A stretch of DNA of 64,000 nt from Streptomyces lunaelactis (GCF_003054555.1 NZ_CP026304.1:5394001-5458000); one strand, 5' to 3'; shown: positions 9,045 to 17,916, counted from the first letter of the stretch. The notes: a model not told the origin generated them from the sequence alone. Numbers and translations: made by a program.

Positions 9045-9112
9045 GTACGGCCTCCGGCCGTGTCCTCAATCGCCGGTGGTGCTGGATACTCCAGCCCCGC
9101 CGGCGATTGAGG
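9045..9112. repeat. Nested-hairpin intergenic repeat, full copy 1
   Basis: Three stacked elements. A small hairpin ACGGCC-TCC-GGCCGT spans 9047-9061. After GT comes a perfect 13-bp inverted repeat, CCTCAATCGCCGG (9064-9076) pairing with 9100-9112. Its 23-nt loop holds a further hairpin GCTGGA-TAC-TCCAGC (9081-9095). The same layout and loop length recur at 56652-56719, and half copies occur at 13264 and 13320. Confidence 0.85.
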
Positions 9113-9119
9113 CGGCGGG

Positions 9120-9326
9120 CTACACCGGCCAGTACGTCCGGGCCCACGACCGCGGGCCCGGCAGCGGCCTCCGGGTTTTCGCTATGCGCGCCGGGTCCGA
9201 CCACTGTTCGGGCAGCAGTGGGGTGCCCTCCGCGGCGGAGGCCGTCGCCGCGGCGCGTGCCTGGACCACCGCCAGTGCGGCGGCCAGCTCCTCCGGGGTC
9301 GGGTTTCCCCGTACGACCTTGATCAT
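9120..9326 (-). CDS. pccE: Acyl-CoA carboxylase epsilon subunit
   Basis: A 68-residue protein starting [19 protein letters not shown] (close form), the conserved epsilon-subunit opening, and ending with the basic-aromatic tail [13 protein letters not shown]. Actinobacterial epsilon subunits bind the beta hexamer and raise activity of the alpha-beta complex. ATG at 9326 is preferred to an upstream TTG because GGAAGGGA lies about eight bases before it and the family starts there. It lies 32 bp after pccB, clearly the same operon. The middle is an Ala-rich helix ([17 protein letters not shown]). Confidence 0.9.
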   Translation of the reverse strand: MIKVVRGNPTPEELAAALAVVQARAAATASAAEGTPLLPEQWSDPARIAKTRRPLPGPRSWARTYWPV

Positions 9327-9358
9327 CGTCAAGTCCCTTCCTGGAAGGCTAGGGGGGT

Positions 9359-10939
9359 CTAGAGGGGGATGTTGCCGTGCTTCTTCGGCGGCAGGCTCTC
9401 CCGCTTCGTACGCAGCTGCCGCAGGCCCTTCACTATGTGCGCCCGCGTCTCCGACGGCATGATCACCGCGTCGACATATCCGCGCTCGGCCGCGACGTAC
9501 GGATTGAGGAGCGTGTCCTCGTACTCCTGGATCAGCTCCGCGCGGGTCGCCTCCTGGTCGTCGGCGGCCGCGATCGTGCGGCGGTGCAGGATGTTCACCG
9601 CGCCCTGCGCGCCCATCACCGCGATCTGCGCGGTCGGCCAGGCCACGTTCAGATCCGCGCCCAGGTGCTTGGAGCCCATGACGTCGTACGCGCCGCCGAA
9701 GGCCTTCCGCGTGATCACCGTGATCAGCGGCACCGTCGCCTCGGCGTAGGCGTAGATCAGCTTGGCGCCGCGCCGGATGATGCCGCCGTACTCCTGGTCC
9801 ACGCCCGGCAGGAACCCGGGCACGTCCACGAACGTGATCACCGGGACGTTGAAGGCGTCGCAGGTGCGCACGAAGCGCGCGGCCTTCTCGGAGGCGTTGA
9901 TGTCCAGGCAGCCGGCGTACTGCATCGGCTGGTTGGCGACTATGCCGACCGGGAAGCCCTCGACCCGCCCGAAGCCGGTGATGATGTTCGGCGCGAACAT
10001 CGCCTGCGTCTCCAGGAACTCGCCCTCGTCCAGCACGTGCTCGATGGCGGTGTGCATGTCGTACGGCTGGTTCGCGGAGTCCGGGATCAGCGTCTCGAGC
10101 TCGCGGTCCTCGTCGGTCGTCGCCAGGTCGGCCTCCTCGGGGAAGGCCGGCGGCTCGGAGAGGTTGTTCGAGGGCAGGTACGACAGCAGGGACTTGACGT
10201 ACTCGATCGCGTCCTTCTCGTCACCCGCCATGTGGTGCGCGACGCCGGACGTCGTGTTGTGCGTACGGGCTCCGCCCAGCTCCTCGAAGCCGACGTCCTC
10301 GCCCGTCACCGTCTTGATGACATCGGGTCCGGTGATGAACATGTGCGAGGTCTTGTCGACCATCACCGTGAAGTCGGTGATCGCGGGGGAGTAGACCGCG
10401 CCGCCCGCGCACGGGCCGACGATCAGGGAGATCTGCGGGACCACGCCGGAGGCATGGACATTGCGGCGGAAGATCTCGGCGAAGAGGCCGAGGGCGACCA
10501 CGCCCTCCTGGATGCGGGCGCCGCCGCCGTCGTTGATGCCGATGACCGGACAGCCGGTCTTCAGCGCGAAGTCCATGACCTTGACGATCTTCTCGCCGTA
10601 CACCTCGCCGAGCGAGCCGCCGAAGATGGTGAAGTCCTGGGAGTACACACAGACGGGGCGGCCGTCGACCGTACCGTAACCGGTGACCACGCCATCGCCG
10701 TACGGGCGGTTCTTCTCGATGCCGAAATTCGTGGACCGGTGCCGGGCGAACTCGTCGAGCTCCACGAACGATCCCTCGTCCAGCAGCAGATCGACCCGCT
10801 CACGGGCGGTCAACTTGCCCTTGGCGTGCTGCTTTTCCACCGCGCGCGCGGAGCCCGCATGCGTCGCCTCGTCAATGCGGCGCTGCAGATCCGCGATCTT
10901 CCCCGCGGTGGTGTGGATGTCAATCTCGGACTCCGACAT
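9359..10939 (-). CDS. pccB: Propionyl-CoA carboxylase beta (carboxyltransferase) subunit
   Basis: A 526-residue carboxyltransferase, full family length. The N-terminal crotonase-fold half includes [13 protein letters not shown], the glycine-rich [12 protein letters not shown] and [16 protein letters not shown]. The C-terminal half includes [13 protein letters not shown] and [20 protein letters not shown]. The Asp of AYDVMG (Asp419) appears to correspond to PccB Asp422 of S. coelicolor, a residue reported to favour propionyl-CoA; this was judged by eye, without alignment. The subunit transfers carboxyl from biotin to acyl-CoA, giving methylmalonyl-CoA. ATG at 10939 is followed by the expected [17 protein letters not shown] start. 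It is transcribed with pccE and divergent from birA. Confidence 0.93.
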   Translation of the reverse strand: MSESEIDIHTTAGKIADLQRRIDEATHAGSARAVEKQHAKGKLTARERVDLLLDEGSFVELDEFARHRSTNFGIEKNRPYGDGVVTGYGTVDGRPVCVYSQDFTIFGGSLGEVYGEKIVKVMDFALKTGCPVIGINDGGGARIQEGVVALGLFAEIFRRNVHASGVVPQISLIVGPCAGGAVYSPAITDFTVMVDKTSHMFITGPDVIKTVTGEDVGFEELGGARTHNTTSGVAHHMAGDEKDAIEYVKSLLSYLPSNNLSEPPAFPEEADLATTDEDRELETLIPDSANQPYDMHTAIEHVLDEGEFLETQAMFAPNIITGFGRVEGFPVGIVANQPMQYAGCLDINASEKAARFVRTCDAFNVPVITFVDVPGFLPGVDQEYGGIIRRGAKLIYAYAEATVPLITVITRKAFGGAYDVMGSKHLGADLNVAWPTAQIAVMGAQGAVNILHRRTIAAADDQEATRAELIQEYEDTLLNPYVAAERGYVDAVIMPSETRAHIVKGLRQLRTKRESLPPKKHGNIPL

Positions 10940-11052
10940 CGGGATGCGGCTCCCTGTCCTGGTCAACGTCAACCGAATGGCTACTGACACGTAGCGTATC
11001 GGCGCGCATGGCGCTCGGCAGTGCGGCGTTTGCCACACCTAACCTGGCTTGC

Positions 11053-11910
11053 ATGACGCCTGAGAATGCGCCCGAGAGCCGCTGGTCCGACCTCGACCGG
11101 CCGCCGCTGAACGTCCCCGCTCTGCGCCACGCCCTGCTGCTGCCCGGCGGGCTGTGGACCTCGCTCGACATCGTGGAGGCGATCGGCTCCACCAACTCCG
11201 ACCTCGTGGCGCGGGCCGCGTCGCTGGAGGAGGGGGCTGTGCTGGTCGCCGAGGAGCAGACGGCCGGCCGGGGGCGGCTCGACCGGACCTGGACGGCGCC
11301 CGCGCGCTCCGGGCTGTTCCTGTCCGTGCTGCTGCGCCCGGGGGCCCAGGTGCCGGTCGAGCGCTGGGGCTGGCTGCCGCTGCTCGCCGGAGTCGCCGCG
11401 GCGACGGGCCTCGCGCGGGCCGCCGGAGTCGACATGTCGCTCAAATGGCCCAATGACCTGCTGGTGAAGGTCGGCGGCGAGGAGCGGAAGACCGGCGGGA
11501 TCCTCGCGGAGCGTGCGGGGGACGACGCGGTCGTCGTCGGCATCGGCCTCAATGTCACCCTGCGCGCGGACGAGCTGCCCGTCCCCGCGGCGGGCTCCCT
11601 CGCCCTGGCGAACGCGATCTCCACCGACCGCGATCCGCTGCTGCGGGCGGTGCTGCGCTCGCTCGAGCAGTGGTACACGGACTGGCGCGCGGCGGGCGGC
11701 GACCCGGCGCGCTCGGGTCTCCAGGCGGCGTACACGGCGGGCTGCGCCACCCTGGGCCGCACCGTACGGGCCGAGCTGCCCGGCGAGCGCTCGGTCGTCG
11801 GCGAGGCCCTCGCCCTGGACGGCGACGGGCGTCTGGTGCTGTCCACGGAGGGCGGCGGGCGGCAGGCGATCAGCGCGGGCGACATCGTGCACCTTCGGCC
11901 GGCCGGCTGA
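11053..11910 (+). CDS. birA: Biotin--[acetyl-CoA-carboxylase] ligase
   Basis: A 285-residue ligase. ESTN-like GSTNSDLVARA, EEQTAGRGRLDRTWTAP (the biotinyl-AMP loop) and LKWPNDLLVK (catalytic Lys) are intact, with a C-terminal SH3-like domain. There is no N-terminal winged helix, so this is a group I enzyme without repressor function. It would biotinylate Lys548 of the AccA2 carrier domain encoded in this window. ATG at 11053 is chosen because the family N terminus starts close by. TAACCT (11040-11045) lies seven bases upstream, suggesting a leaderless transcript. Divergent from pccB. Confidence 0.92.
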   Translation: MTPENAPESRWSDLDRPPLNVPALRHALLLPGGLWTSLDIVEAIGSTNSDLVARAASLEEGAVLVAEEQTAGRGRLDRTWTAPARSGLFLSVLLRPGAQVPVERWGWLPLLAGVAAATGLARAAGVDMSLKWPNDLLVKVGGEERKTGGILAERAGDDAVVVGIGLNVTLRADELPVPAAGSLALANAISTDRDPLLRAVLRSLEQWYTDWRAAGGDPARSGLQAAYTAGCATLGRTVRAELPGERSVVGEALALDGDGRLVLSTEGGGRQAISAGDIVHLRPAG

Positions 11911-12037
11911 TCTCGGGGGACCCGGGTGAACCGGGAGGGCGACCGGGACGTGAGCTAGGGCACACCTGCCGTATCGTTGAGGCGATCGAGCGACAGATCG
12001 GCAGGGCAGTGCGCAGGGAACGGGCAGGAGGCGGCTG

Positions 12038-13282
12038 GTGACCGTCGACGACACAGCTTCCGACGCGGGCGCGCAGCCGCCGTCGGACTCATCGTCCGGC
12101 GCGTCCGCCGGGTCCGCTCCTTCGAACGAGTCAACGTCGACCTCAGGCGCGTCCGCGCCCTCGTCGTCGGTGCATCCGACGCCGCACCACGAGGTCGATC
12201 ACACCGCGGAGCCGACCGACGACCCCCTTGCGATCCGTCTTGAACAGCTGATCCTGGGCGCGGAACGGCGCTATACGCCGTTCCAGGCGGCCCGGACGGC
12301 GGGTGTCTCGATGGACCTCGCCTCCCGCTTCTGGCGGGCCATGGGCTTCGCCGACATCGGCCAGGCGAAGGCTCTGACCGAGGCGGACGTACTGGCCCTG
12401 CGCCGGCTCGCCGGTCTGGTCGAGGCGGGCCTGCTGAGCGAGCCGATGGCGGTCCAGGTGGCACGGTCGACCGGGCAGACCACCGCCCGGCTGGCGGAAT
12501 GGCAGATCGATTCCTTCCTGGAGGGCCTGACGGAGCCGCCGGAGCCGGGCATGACCCGCACAGAGGTCACGTACCCCCTGGTCGAACTGCTCCTCCCGGA
12601 GCTCGAGGAATTCCTGGTCTACGTCTGGCGGCGGCAGCTGGCCGCGGCGACCGGACGCGTGGTCCAGGCCGCGGACGACGAGGAGATGGTCGACCGCCGC
12701 CTCGCGGTCGGCTTCGCGGACCTCGTCGGCTTCACCCGGCTGACCCGGCGCCTGGAGGAAGAGGAACTGGGCGAACTGGTCGAGGCCTTCGAGACCACCT
12801 GCGCGGACCTGGTCGCCGCGCACGGCGGCCGGCTGATCAAGACCCTCGGCGACGAGGTCCTGTACGCGGCGGACGACGCGGGCACGGCGGCGGAGATCGC
12901 GCTGCGCCTGATCGAAACGATGACGCACGACGAGTCGATGCCGGCGCTGCGCGTCGGCATCGCCTTTGGCACGGTGACCACGCGGATGGGCGATGTGTTC
13001 GGCACGACGGTGAACCTTGCGAGCCGGCTCACGTCGATAGCGCCGAAGGACGCCGTGCTGGTGGACGGGGCGTTCGCGAAGGAGCTCGTACGGACCGAGG
13101 ACGCACCGGCGTCGGAGGCGGCTGCGGCGGAAGAGGCAGCGGCGGCGGAGAAGGAGGGCGAGGAGTCCCCCTCGTACCGCTTCGCACTCCAGCCGATGTG
13201 GCAGCGCCCGGTGCGAGGCCTGGGCGTGGTGGAACCGTGGACGCTCACGCGAAGGGCGAAATCCAGCCCCGCCGACGATTGA
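12038..13282 (+). CDS. cya: Class III adenylate cyclase
   Basis: A 414-residue protein. Residues 1-60 are a Ser/Pro/Ala-rich disordered leader. Residues 65-165 form a helical, MerR-like regulatory domain as in Rv1264-type cyclases. Residues 220-345 are the catalytic domain. Metal-binding Asp228 (FADLVGF) and Asp272 (GDE) are present, as are the adenine-selecting Lys268 and Asp319, and transition-state Asn326 and Arg330. An active homodimeric ATP cyclase is expected. GTG at 12038 follows CAGGAGG at good spacing. Its stop codon and last residues are encoded inside a copy of the intergenic repeat half-site (13264-13284). It lies 127 bp after birA on the same strand. Confidence 0.92.
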   Translation: MTVDDTASDAGAQPPSDSSSGASAGSAPSNESTSTSGASAPSSSVHPTPHHEVDHTAEPTDDPLAIRLEQLILGAERRYTPFQAARTAGVSMDLASRFWRAMGFADIGQAKALTEADVLALRRLAGLVEAGLLSEPMAVQVARSTGQTTARLAEWQIDSFLEGLTEPPEPGMTRTEVTYPLVELLLPELEEFLVYVWRRQLAAATGRVVQAADDEEMVDRRLAVGFADLVGFTRLTRRLEEEELGELVEAFETTCADLVAAHGGRLIKTLGDEVLYAADDAGTAAEIALRLIETMTHDESMPALRVGIAFGTVTTRMGDVFGTTVNLASRLTSIAPKDAVLVDGAFAKELVRTEDAPASEAAAAEEAAAAEKEGEESPSYRFALQPMWQRPVRGLGVVEPWTLTRRAKSSPADD

Positions 13283-13340
13283 GGCACAGGACCCGGAACT
13301 CAGCCCCGGCGGCGAAGCTCAGCCCCGCCGGCGATTGAGG
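13264..13340. repeat. Two right-half copies of the nested-hairpin repeat at the cya 3' end
   Basis: The half-site CAGCCCCGCCGGCGATTGAGG (written in parts: CAGCCCC, GCCGGCGATTGAGG) occurs at 13320-13340. With one substitution it occurs at 13264-13284, where its GATTGA supplies the cya stop codon. No left arms are present, so these cannot form the 13-bp stem seen at 9045 and 56652. Downstream, CCGGGGC-AGC-GCCCCGG (13349-13365) is a probable terminator, followed by GGGTAC-GT-GTACCC (13364-13377). Confidence 0.7.
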
Positions 13341-13431
13341 CGCGGGGTCCGGGGCAGCGCCCCGGGTACGTGTACCCGCGCGCCCGGGGCCGCTCTATGA
13401 TCCGGTGAACCAACGTTAACCGGGAGGGTGC

Positions 13432-14226
13432 ATGTCCGAGTCCGAACAGCGGTTCGGCGAATTCGTCGCCGTCCGCACGCGCCAGCACGTCGCGGAGCTC
13501 GTCCTCGACCGCCCCAAGGCCATGAACGCCGTCTCCACCGAGATGGCCCGTTCCATCGCCGCCGCCTGCCACGCCCTCGCCGGCGATCCGGACGTACGCG
13601 TCACCGTGCTGACCTCCACCCACGACCGCGCCTTCTGCGTCGGCGCCGACCTCAAGGAGCGGAACTCCTTCTCCGACGCCGAGCTGGTGCGGCAGCGGCC
13701 CACAGCACGGGCCGCGTACACCGGGGTGCTCGAGCTGCCGATGCCCACCGTCGCCGCCGTGCACGGCTTCGCGCTCGGCGGCGGGTTCGAGCTCGCGCTC
13801 GCCTGCGATCTGATCGTCGCCGATGCCACCGCCGTGGTGGGGCTGCCCGAGGTGTCCGTGGGCGTCATCCCCGGCGGCGGCGGGACGCAGCTCCTGCCGC
13901 GCCGGGTCGGCGCCGCGCGCGCCGCCGAGCTGGTGTTCACGGCGCGGCGTGTGGAGGCGGCCGAGGCGAGGGAGCTGGGGCTCGTCGACCGGCTCGCCGA
14001 CGACGCCAGGACCGAGGCGCTCGCGCTCGCCGCCCGGATCGCCGCGAACTCACCCGTCGGGCTGCGCGCCGCCAAGCGGGCGATGCGGCTGGGGCAGGGG
14101 CTCGATCTGCGGGCCGGGCTGGAGGTCGAGGACGCCGCCTGGCGGTCGGTGGCCTTCTCCGGGGACCGGGCCGAGGGCGTCGCGGCCTTCAACGAGAAGC
14201 GGAAGCCGCACTGGCCCGGCGAGTAG
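13432..14226 (+). CDS. Enoyl-CoA hydratase/isomerase family protein
   Basis: A 264-residue crotonase-fold enzyme. LDRPKAMNA and AFCVGADLKE supply the first oxyanion-hole segment; HGFALGGGFELALACD the second. Both catalytic acids of true hydratases are present: Glu120 (GGFE) and Glu140 (LPEVSVGVIPGGGGTQ). It should therefore hydrate trans-2-enoyl-CoA in fatty acid or amino acid degradation rather than only isomerise. ATG follows GGGAGG six bases upstream. It has its own promoter region after the cya terminator. Substrate chain length is unknown. Confidence 0.9.
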   Translation: MSESEQRFGEFVAVRTRQHVAELVLDRPKAMNAVSTEMARSIAAACHALAGDPDVRVTVLTSTHDRAFCVGADLKERNSFSDAELVRQRPTARAAYTGVLELPMPTVAAVHGFALGGGFELALACDLIVADATAVVGLPEVSVGVIPGGGGTQLLPRRVGAARAAELVFTARRVEAAEARELGLVDRLADDARTEALALAARIAANSPVGLRAAKRAMRLGQGLDLRAGLEVEDAAWRSVAFSGDRAEGVAAFNEKRKPHWPGE

Positions 14227-14293
14227 CTCAGCGTGATGGCGTGTTGCGGCCTACGCCAACTGATCAAATCCGGCCAAACCTCCCTAAGCTGGG

Positions 14294-15460
14294 ATGATGG
14301 CTGAGGATGGGCGGTTGCGGGCCGTGGTGGCACTGGCGCAGGCGATGGCGGCCGCGCGCACACCGCGCGAGTCCTGGCGGGCTGCGGCACTCGGCGCGTG
14401 CGACGCGCTGGCCGGCTCCTTCGCCGCGCTCTCCGTCTGGGAGCGGGAGCTCGGACGGCTCAAGGTGCTGGTCAACGCCGGTGAACGGGCCCCGGGGGAG
14501 GAGGAGTTCCCCGAGTCGGAGACGTACCCCGTCGACCGTTTCTCCGAGATCACCGAGTTTCTGCACGAGCGGTGGGCGGGCGGCGGCGAGCCGGACGCCT
14601 GGGTGGAGACGGTGGAGGGGCCCGCGTCGGCCGGGCACGGGTACTGCCATCAGCGCGTTTCGGCCCTGCGCCGGCGCCGCCGCGGCTGCTGTGTCGTCGC
14701 GCCGATCGTGCTGCACGGCCGGGCCTGGGGCGAGCTGTACGTGGCCAGACCGCTGGGCGCGCCCGTGTTCGACCGGGACGACGCGGACTTCGCCACCGTC
14801 CTCGCCTCCGTCGTGGCCGCCGGTATCGCCCAGACCGAGCGCCTGGAGGAGGTCCGCACGCTCGCCTTCACGGACCCGCTGACGGGGCTCGCCAACCGCC
14901 GTGCCGTGGACATAAGGCTCGACGAGGCGCTGGAGCGCCACCGCACCGACGGCTCGGTCGTCAGCCTGGTGGTGTGCGACCTCAACGGCCTCAAGAGCGT
15001 GAACGACACCCATGGCCACGCGGTCGGCGACCGGCTGCTCGAGCGTTTCGGCTCGGTCCTCTCACTGTGCGGGGCGATGCTCCCGGGCGCGCTGGCGGCA
15101 CGGCTCGGCGGGGACGAGTTCTGTCTGGTCTGGATCGGCCCGGCCGCCGACGACGTGGTCCGGGTGGCGGACGAACTCTGTGTACGGTCCGGGGAGTTGG
15201 AGCTCGGTGAGGGCGTTGCCTGCGGGGTCGCGTCGACGGGCGACCCGATCGGAGAGGTCCGCTCGGCCCGCCGGCTGTTCCGGCTGGCGGACGCGGCCCA
15301 GTACCGGGCGAAGGCGGCCCGCTCCCCGAAGCCGGTGGTCGCCGGCCGCGACGGCACGGTGATCCGCCTCGCGGACGCCCCGCCGCGCTCGCCGCACGAG
15401 CGCCGTACCTTCCGGGGTGTGCGTCCGGAGGACACCGGTGAGCCCTGGAGTGAGCCCTGA
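14294..15460 (+). CDS. cdgE: GAF-GGDEF diguanylate cyclase, CdgE-like
   Basis: A 388-residue protein. The N-terminal GAF-like sensor spans about residues 15-185. The GGDEF domain (about 195-345) opens with FTDPLTGLANRRAVD and has an intact LGGDEF (residues 272-276), so cyclic-di-GMP synthesis is expected. The inhibitory RxxD site is absent: the expected positions 263 and 266 are Leu and Ala, so product inhibition through an I-site is unlikely. Domain order and location match S. coelicolor CdgE as I recall it, hence the symbol. TAAGCT (14285-14290) lies just before ATG 14294/14297 with no ribosome site, pointing to a leaderless transcript. Cyclic-di-GMP controls BldD-dependent development in streptomycetes. 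Confidence 0.85.
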   Translation: MMAEDGRLRAVVALAQAMAAARTPRESWRAAALGACDALAGSFAALSVWERELGRLKVLVNAGERAPGEEEFPESETYPVDRFSEITEFLHERWAGGGEPDAWVETVEGPASAGHGYCHQRVSALRRRRRGCCVVAPIVLHGRAWGELYVARPLGAPVFDRDDADFATVLASVVAAGIAQTERLEEVRTLAFTDPLTGLANRRAVDIRLDEALERHRTDGSVVSLVVCDLNGLKSVNDTHGHAVGDRLLERFGSVLSLCGAMLPGALAARLGGDEFCLVWIGPAADDVVRVADELCVRSGELELGEGVACGVASTGDPIGEVRSARRLFRLADAAQYRAKAARSPKPVVAGRDGTVIRLADAPPRSPHERRTFRGVRPEDTGEPWSEP

Positions 15461-15534
15461 TCCAGGCGTGGCACGCGTGGCTTCCGGTGTGGCGGGCGTG
15501 ACATTTCCGTAAGGGGTCAGCCCGCCCACCGCTA

Positions 15535-15563
15535 GTGACAGGTTGCGATTCAGTCCGTACGCT
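15535..15563 (+). promoter_or_regulatory. Promoter of hutH, leaderless
   Basis: GTGACA (15535-15540) and TACGCT (15558-15563) are separated by exactly 17 nt. A transcript initiating seven to eight bases downstream begins at the ATG at 15571. There is no ribosome-binding site, which supports leaderless translation and fixes the start codon. Confidence 0.65.
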
Positions 15564-15570
15564 CCTGAAT

Positions 15571-17118
15571 ATGGATATGCACACAGTCGTGGTGGGGACG
15601 TCCGGTACCACCGCCGAAGACGTCATCGCCGTGGCCCGCGGCAACGCCCGGATCGAGCTCTCCGCCGAGGCCGTCGCCGCCCTCGCCGCGGCCCGGGGGA
15701 TCGTGGACGCGCTGGCCGCCAAGCCCGAGCCCGTCTACGGGGTGTCGACCGGATTCGGCGCACTCGCCAGCCGGCACATCAGCCCCGAACTCCGCGCCCA
15801 GCTGCAGCGCAACATCGTCCGCTCGCACGCCGCGGGCATGGGCCCGCGCGTCGAGCGCGAGGTCGTCCGCGCGCTGATGTTCCTCCGGCTGAAGACGGTC
15901 TGCTCCGGCCACACCGGCGTACGCCCCGAGGTCGCCCAGACCATGGCCGATGTGCTCAACGCGGGGATCACCCCGGTCGTGCACGAGTACGGCTCCCTCG
16001 GCTGTTCCGGCGACCTCGCCCCGCTCTCCCACTGCGCGCTCACGCTGATGGGCGAGGGCGACGCCGAGGGCCCGAACGGGACCCTCAGGCCCGCCGGCGA
16101 GCTGCTCGCCGCGCACGGCATCGCCCCCGTCGAACTCCGCGAGAAGGAGGGCCTCGCCCTCCTCAACGGCACCGACGGCATGCTCGGCATGCTGGTCATG
16201 GCCCTCGCCGACCTCCAGCGCCTCTACACCTCCGCCGACATCACCGCCGCCCTCAGCCTCGAAGCGCTGCTCGGCACGGACAAGGTGCTCGCCCCCGAGC
16301 TGCACGCCATCCGCCCGCACCCGGGCCAGGGCGTCGCCGCCGCCAACATGAGCGCCGTGCTCAAGGGCTCCGGGCTCACCGGCCACTACCAGCAGGACGA
16401 CGCCCCCCGCGTCCAGGACGCGTACTCGGTGCGCTGCGCCCCGCAGGTCGCCGGCGCCGGGCGGGACACCCTCGCGCACGCCCGCCTGGTCGCCGACCGC
16501 GAGCTCGCCTCGGCCGTCGACAACCCGGTCGTGCTGCCCGACGGGCGCGTGGAGTCCAACGGAAACTTCCACGGCGCGCCCGTCGCGTACGTCCTGGACT
16601 TCCTCGCCATCGTCGCCGCCGACCTCGGCTCCATCGCCGAGCGCCGCACCGACCGGCTGCTCGACAAGAACCGCTCGCACGGGCTGCCGCCGTTCCTCGC
16701 GGACGACGCCGGTGTCGACTCGGGCCTGATGATCGCTCAGTACACGCAGGCCGCCCTGGTCAGCGAGATGAAGCGGCTCGCCGTCCCGGCCTCCGCCGAC
16801 TCCATCCCCTCCTCCGCGATGCAGGAGGACCATGTCTCGATGGGCTGGTCGGCCGCGCGCAAGCTGCGTACGGCCGTCGCCAACCTGAGCCGGATCATCG
16901 CCGTCGAGCTGTACGCGGCGACCCGCGCCATCGAGCTCAGGGACGGGCTGACCCCCGCGCCCGCCTCGCAGGCCGCCATCGCGGCGCTGCGCGCGGCCGG
17001 TGTCCAGGGCCCGGGTCCGGACCGTTTCCTCTCGCCCGACCTGGAGGCCGCGGACGTGTTCGTACGGGACGGAAAGCTCATCGAGGCCGTGGAGCCCGTG
17101 ACGGGCCCGCTGGCCTGA
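15571..17118 (+). CDS. hutH: Histidine ammonia-lyase
   Basis: A 515-residue enzyme, full length. It removes ammonia from L-histidine to give urocanate, the first step of histidine use. The electrophilic MIO cofactor forms from the triad Cys145-Ser146-Gly147 (GSLGCSGDLAPLSH). Streptomyces HutH has Cys in place of the more common Ala. VYGVSTGFGALA, HAAGMGPRVE and DNPVVLPDGRVESNGNFHG are conserved active-site blocks. The start ATG at 15571 matches the known S. griseus-type N terminus MDMHTVVVGTSG and the promoter position. No other hut gene is adjacent, as is normal in streptomycetes. Confidence 0.95.
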   Translation: MDMHTVVVGTSGTTAEDVIAVARGNARIELSAEAVAALAAARGIVDALAAKPEPVYGVSTGFGALASRHISPELRAQLQRNIVRSHAAGMGPRVEREVVRALMFLRLKTVCSGHTGVRPEVAQTMADVLNAGITPVVHEYGSLGCSGDLAPLSHCALTLMGEGDAEGPNGTLRPAGELLAAHGIAPVELREKEGLALLNGTDGMLGMLVMALADLQRLYTSADITAALSLEALLGTDKVLAPELHAIRPHPGQGVAAANMSAVLKGSGLTGHYQQDDAPRVQDAYSVRCAPQVAGAGRDTLAHARLVADRELASAVDNPVVLPDGRVESNGNFHGAPVAYVLDFLAIVAADLGSIAERRTDRLLDKNRSHGLPPFLADDAGVDSGLMIAQYTQAALVSEMKRLAVPASADSIPSSAMQEDHVSMGWSAARKLRTAVANLSRIIAVELYAATRAIELRDGLTPAPASQAAIAALRAAGVQGPGPDRFLSPDLEAADVFVRDGKLIEAVEPVTGPLA

Positions 17119-17128
17119 TCTTCCCGGT

Positions 17129-17169
17129 GTCCTCCGGTAGTTGGGGTGCGGTCCCGGCTACCGGAGGAC
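17129..17169. terminator. Bidirectional terminator between hutH and the small LADTG gene
   Basis: A perfect 12-bp stem (17129-17140 with 17158-17169) has a 17-nt loop, located between convergent genes. The right arm includes the last codons and stop of the minus-strand gene, so it overlaps coding sequence. Confidence 0.7.
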
Positions 17170-17430
17170 CGCTCCACGCTGTCGCACCGAGTACGCCACA
17201 AAGCCCGCGCCGAGCCCCAGGAACCCGGTCCCGGCGATCAGATACGGGGTGGTGTCCACGCCTCCCGTATCGGCGAGTTTCAGCTGCTCGGAGGCGGCTT
17301 GGATGCCGGTCTGCTGTCTCTGCGCGGCTTCCCGCTCGGACGTGGCGTTCGCGGACGGAACGAACCACAGCGCACACAGCAAAGTCCCTGCGGCAGTGGC
17401 GGTCAGCAGCGGTCGACGTGCGACGGACAC
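17158..17430 (-). CDS. Small LADTG-anchored cell-surface protein
   Basis: A 90-residue secreted protein. The signal peptide (about residues 1-29) has basic ARR, a hydrophobic core LLTATAAGTLLCALWFV and cleavage near ANA. A short Gln/Ala-rich mature stalk follows. LADTG (about residues 53-57) then precedes a hydrophobic segment and a basic end (SVRQRGAVLR). LAXTG is the class E sortase signal used for chaplins and other Streptomyces wall proteins, so covalent anchoring to peptidoglycan is expected. The stalk is too short for an enzyme domain. GTG at 17430 follows AAGGGGG. The function is unknown. Confidence 0.75.
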   Translation of the reverse strand: MSVARRPLLTATAAGTLLCALWFVPSANATSEREAAQRQQTGIQAASEQLKLADTGGVDTTPYLIAGTGFLGLGAGFVAYSVRQRGAVLR

Positions 17431-17538
17431 AGACTCGATCCCCCTTGAGGCATCCTCGAATTGGCCGGGTGCGCTGATGCTAGTGAAAGCAGCGGGTCGC
17501 GGGAAAGTCGCGGGGGCGGGGGCCCTACGCTCCGTCGT

Positions 17539-17916
17539 ATGACCACTTCTGAGACATCACGCTTTGTACGACTGCGGGTGGAATTGGTGCTGGAGGTGGA
17601 CGACTCCGGCGCGCTGACCGGCGCCGCCCTCGAGCGCATCGCGGCGGACGAGTTCATGCCGGACGAGGAGCGTTCGCACGCCCAGTCCGCGGTACGCGAG
17701 GACGACGCGGAGGCCATCGCCTATCTCGTGGACCCCTTCGACCTGGTCAGCGAGGTGCCTGGGGTGGAGCTCGCCCAGGCCTCCTGGACCAGTGAGGAGA
17801 TCGACTACGACCCCGAGGCGGAGGAGTGGGACCCTGATGAGGAGGATGGGGACTACGCCGACGAGGACGAGGACGGGGCGGCCGTCGAGGGTGACGGAGA
17901 AGTCCGGCGGTCGTAG
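17539..17916 (+). CDS. Acidic hypothetical protein
   Basis: A 125-residue protein. The first 30 residues look structured (RFVRLRVELVLEVDDSGALT). The last third is extremely acidic (DYDPEAEEW, DPDEEDG, EDEDG runs). No cofactor motif or membrane segment is visible. TACGCT (17526-17531) lies seven bases before ATG 17539, so a leaderless transcript is likely and this start is preferred over an in-frame upstream ATG. It resembles a conserved Streptomyces orphan near hutH, but I do not recognise a named family. Confidence 0.7.
   Translation: MTTSETSRFVRLRVELVLEVDDSGALTGAALERIAADEFMPDEERSHAQSAVREDDAEAIAYLVDPFDLVSEVPGVELAQASWTSEEIDYDPEAEEWDPDEEDGDYADEDEDGAAVEGDGEVRRS

Noticed and set aside
9377..10987. 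536-codon frame antisense to pccB
   Set aside because: Shadow of pccB; Asp/Val/His/Arg-rich without any domain pattern.
15543..17477. Long plus-strand frame overlapping hutH in another phase
   Set aside because: Arg/Pro/Ala-rich shadow of a high-GC gene; hutH is certain in the other frame.
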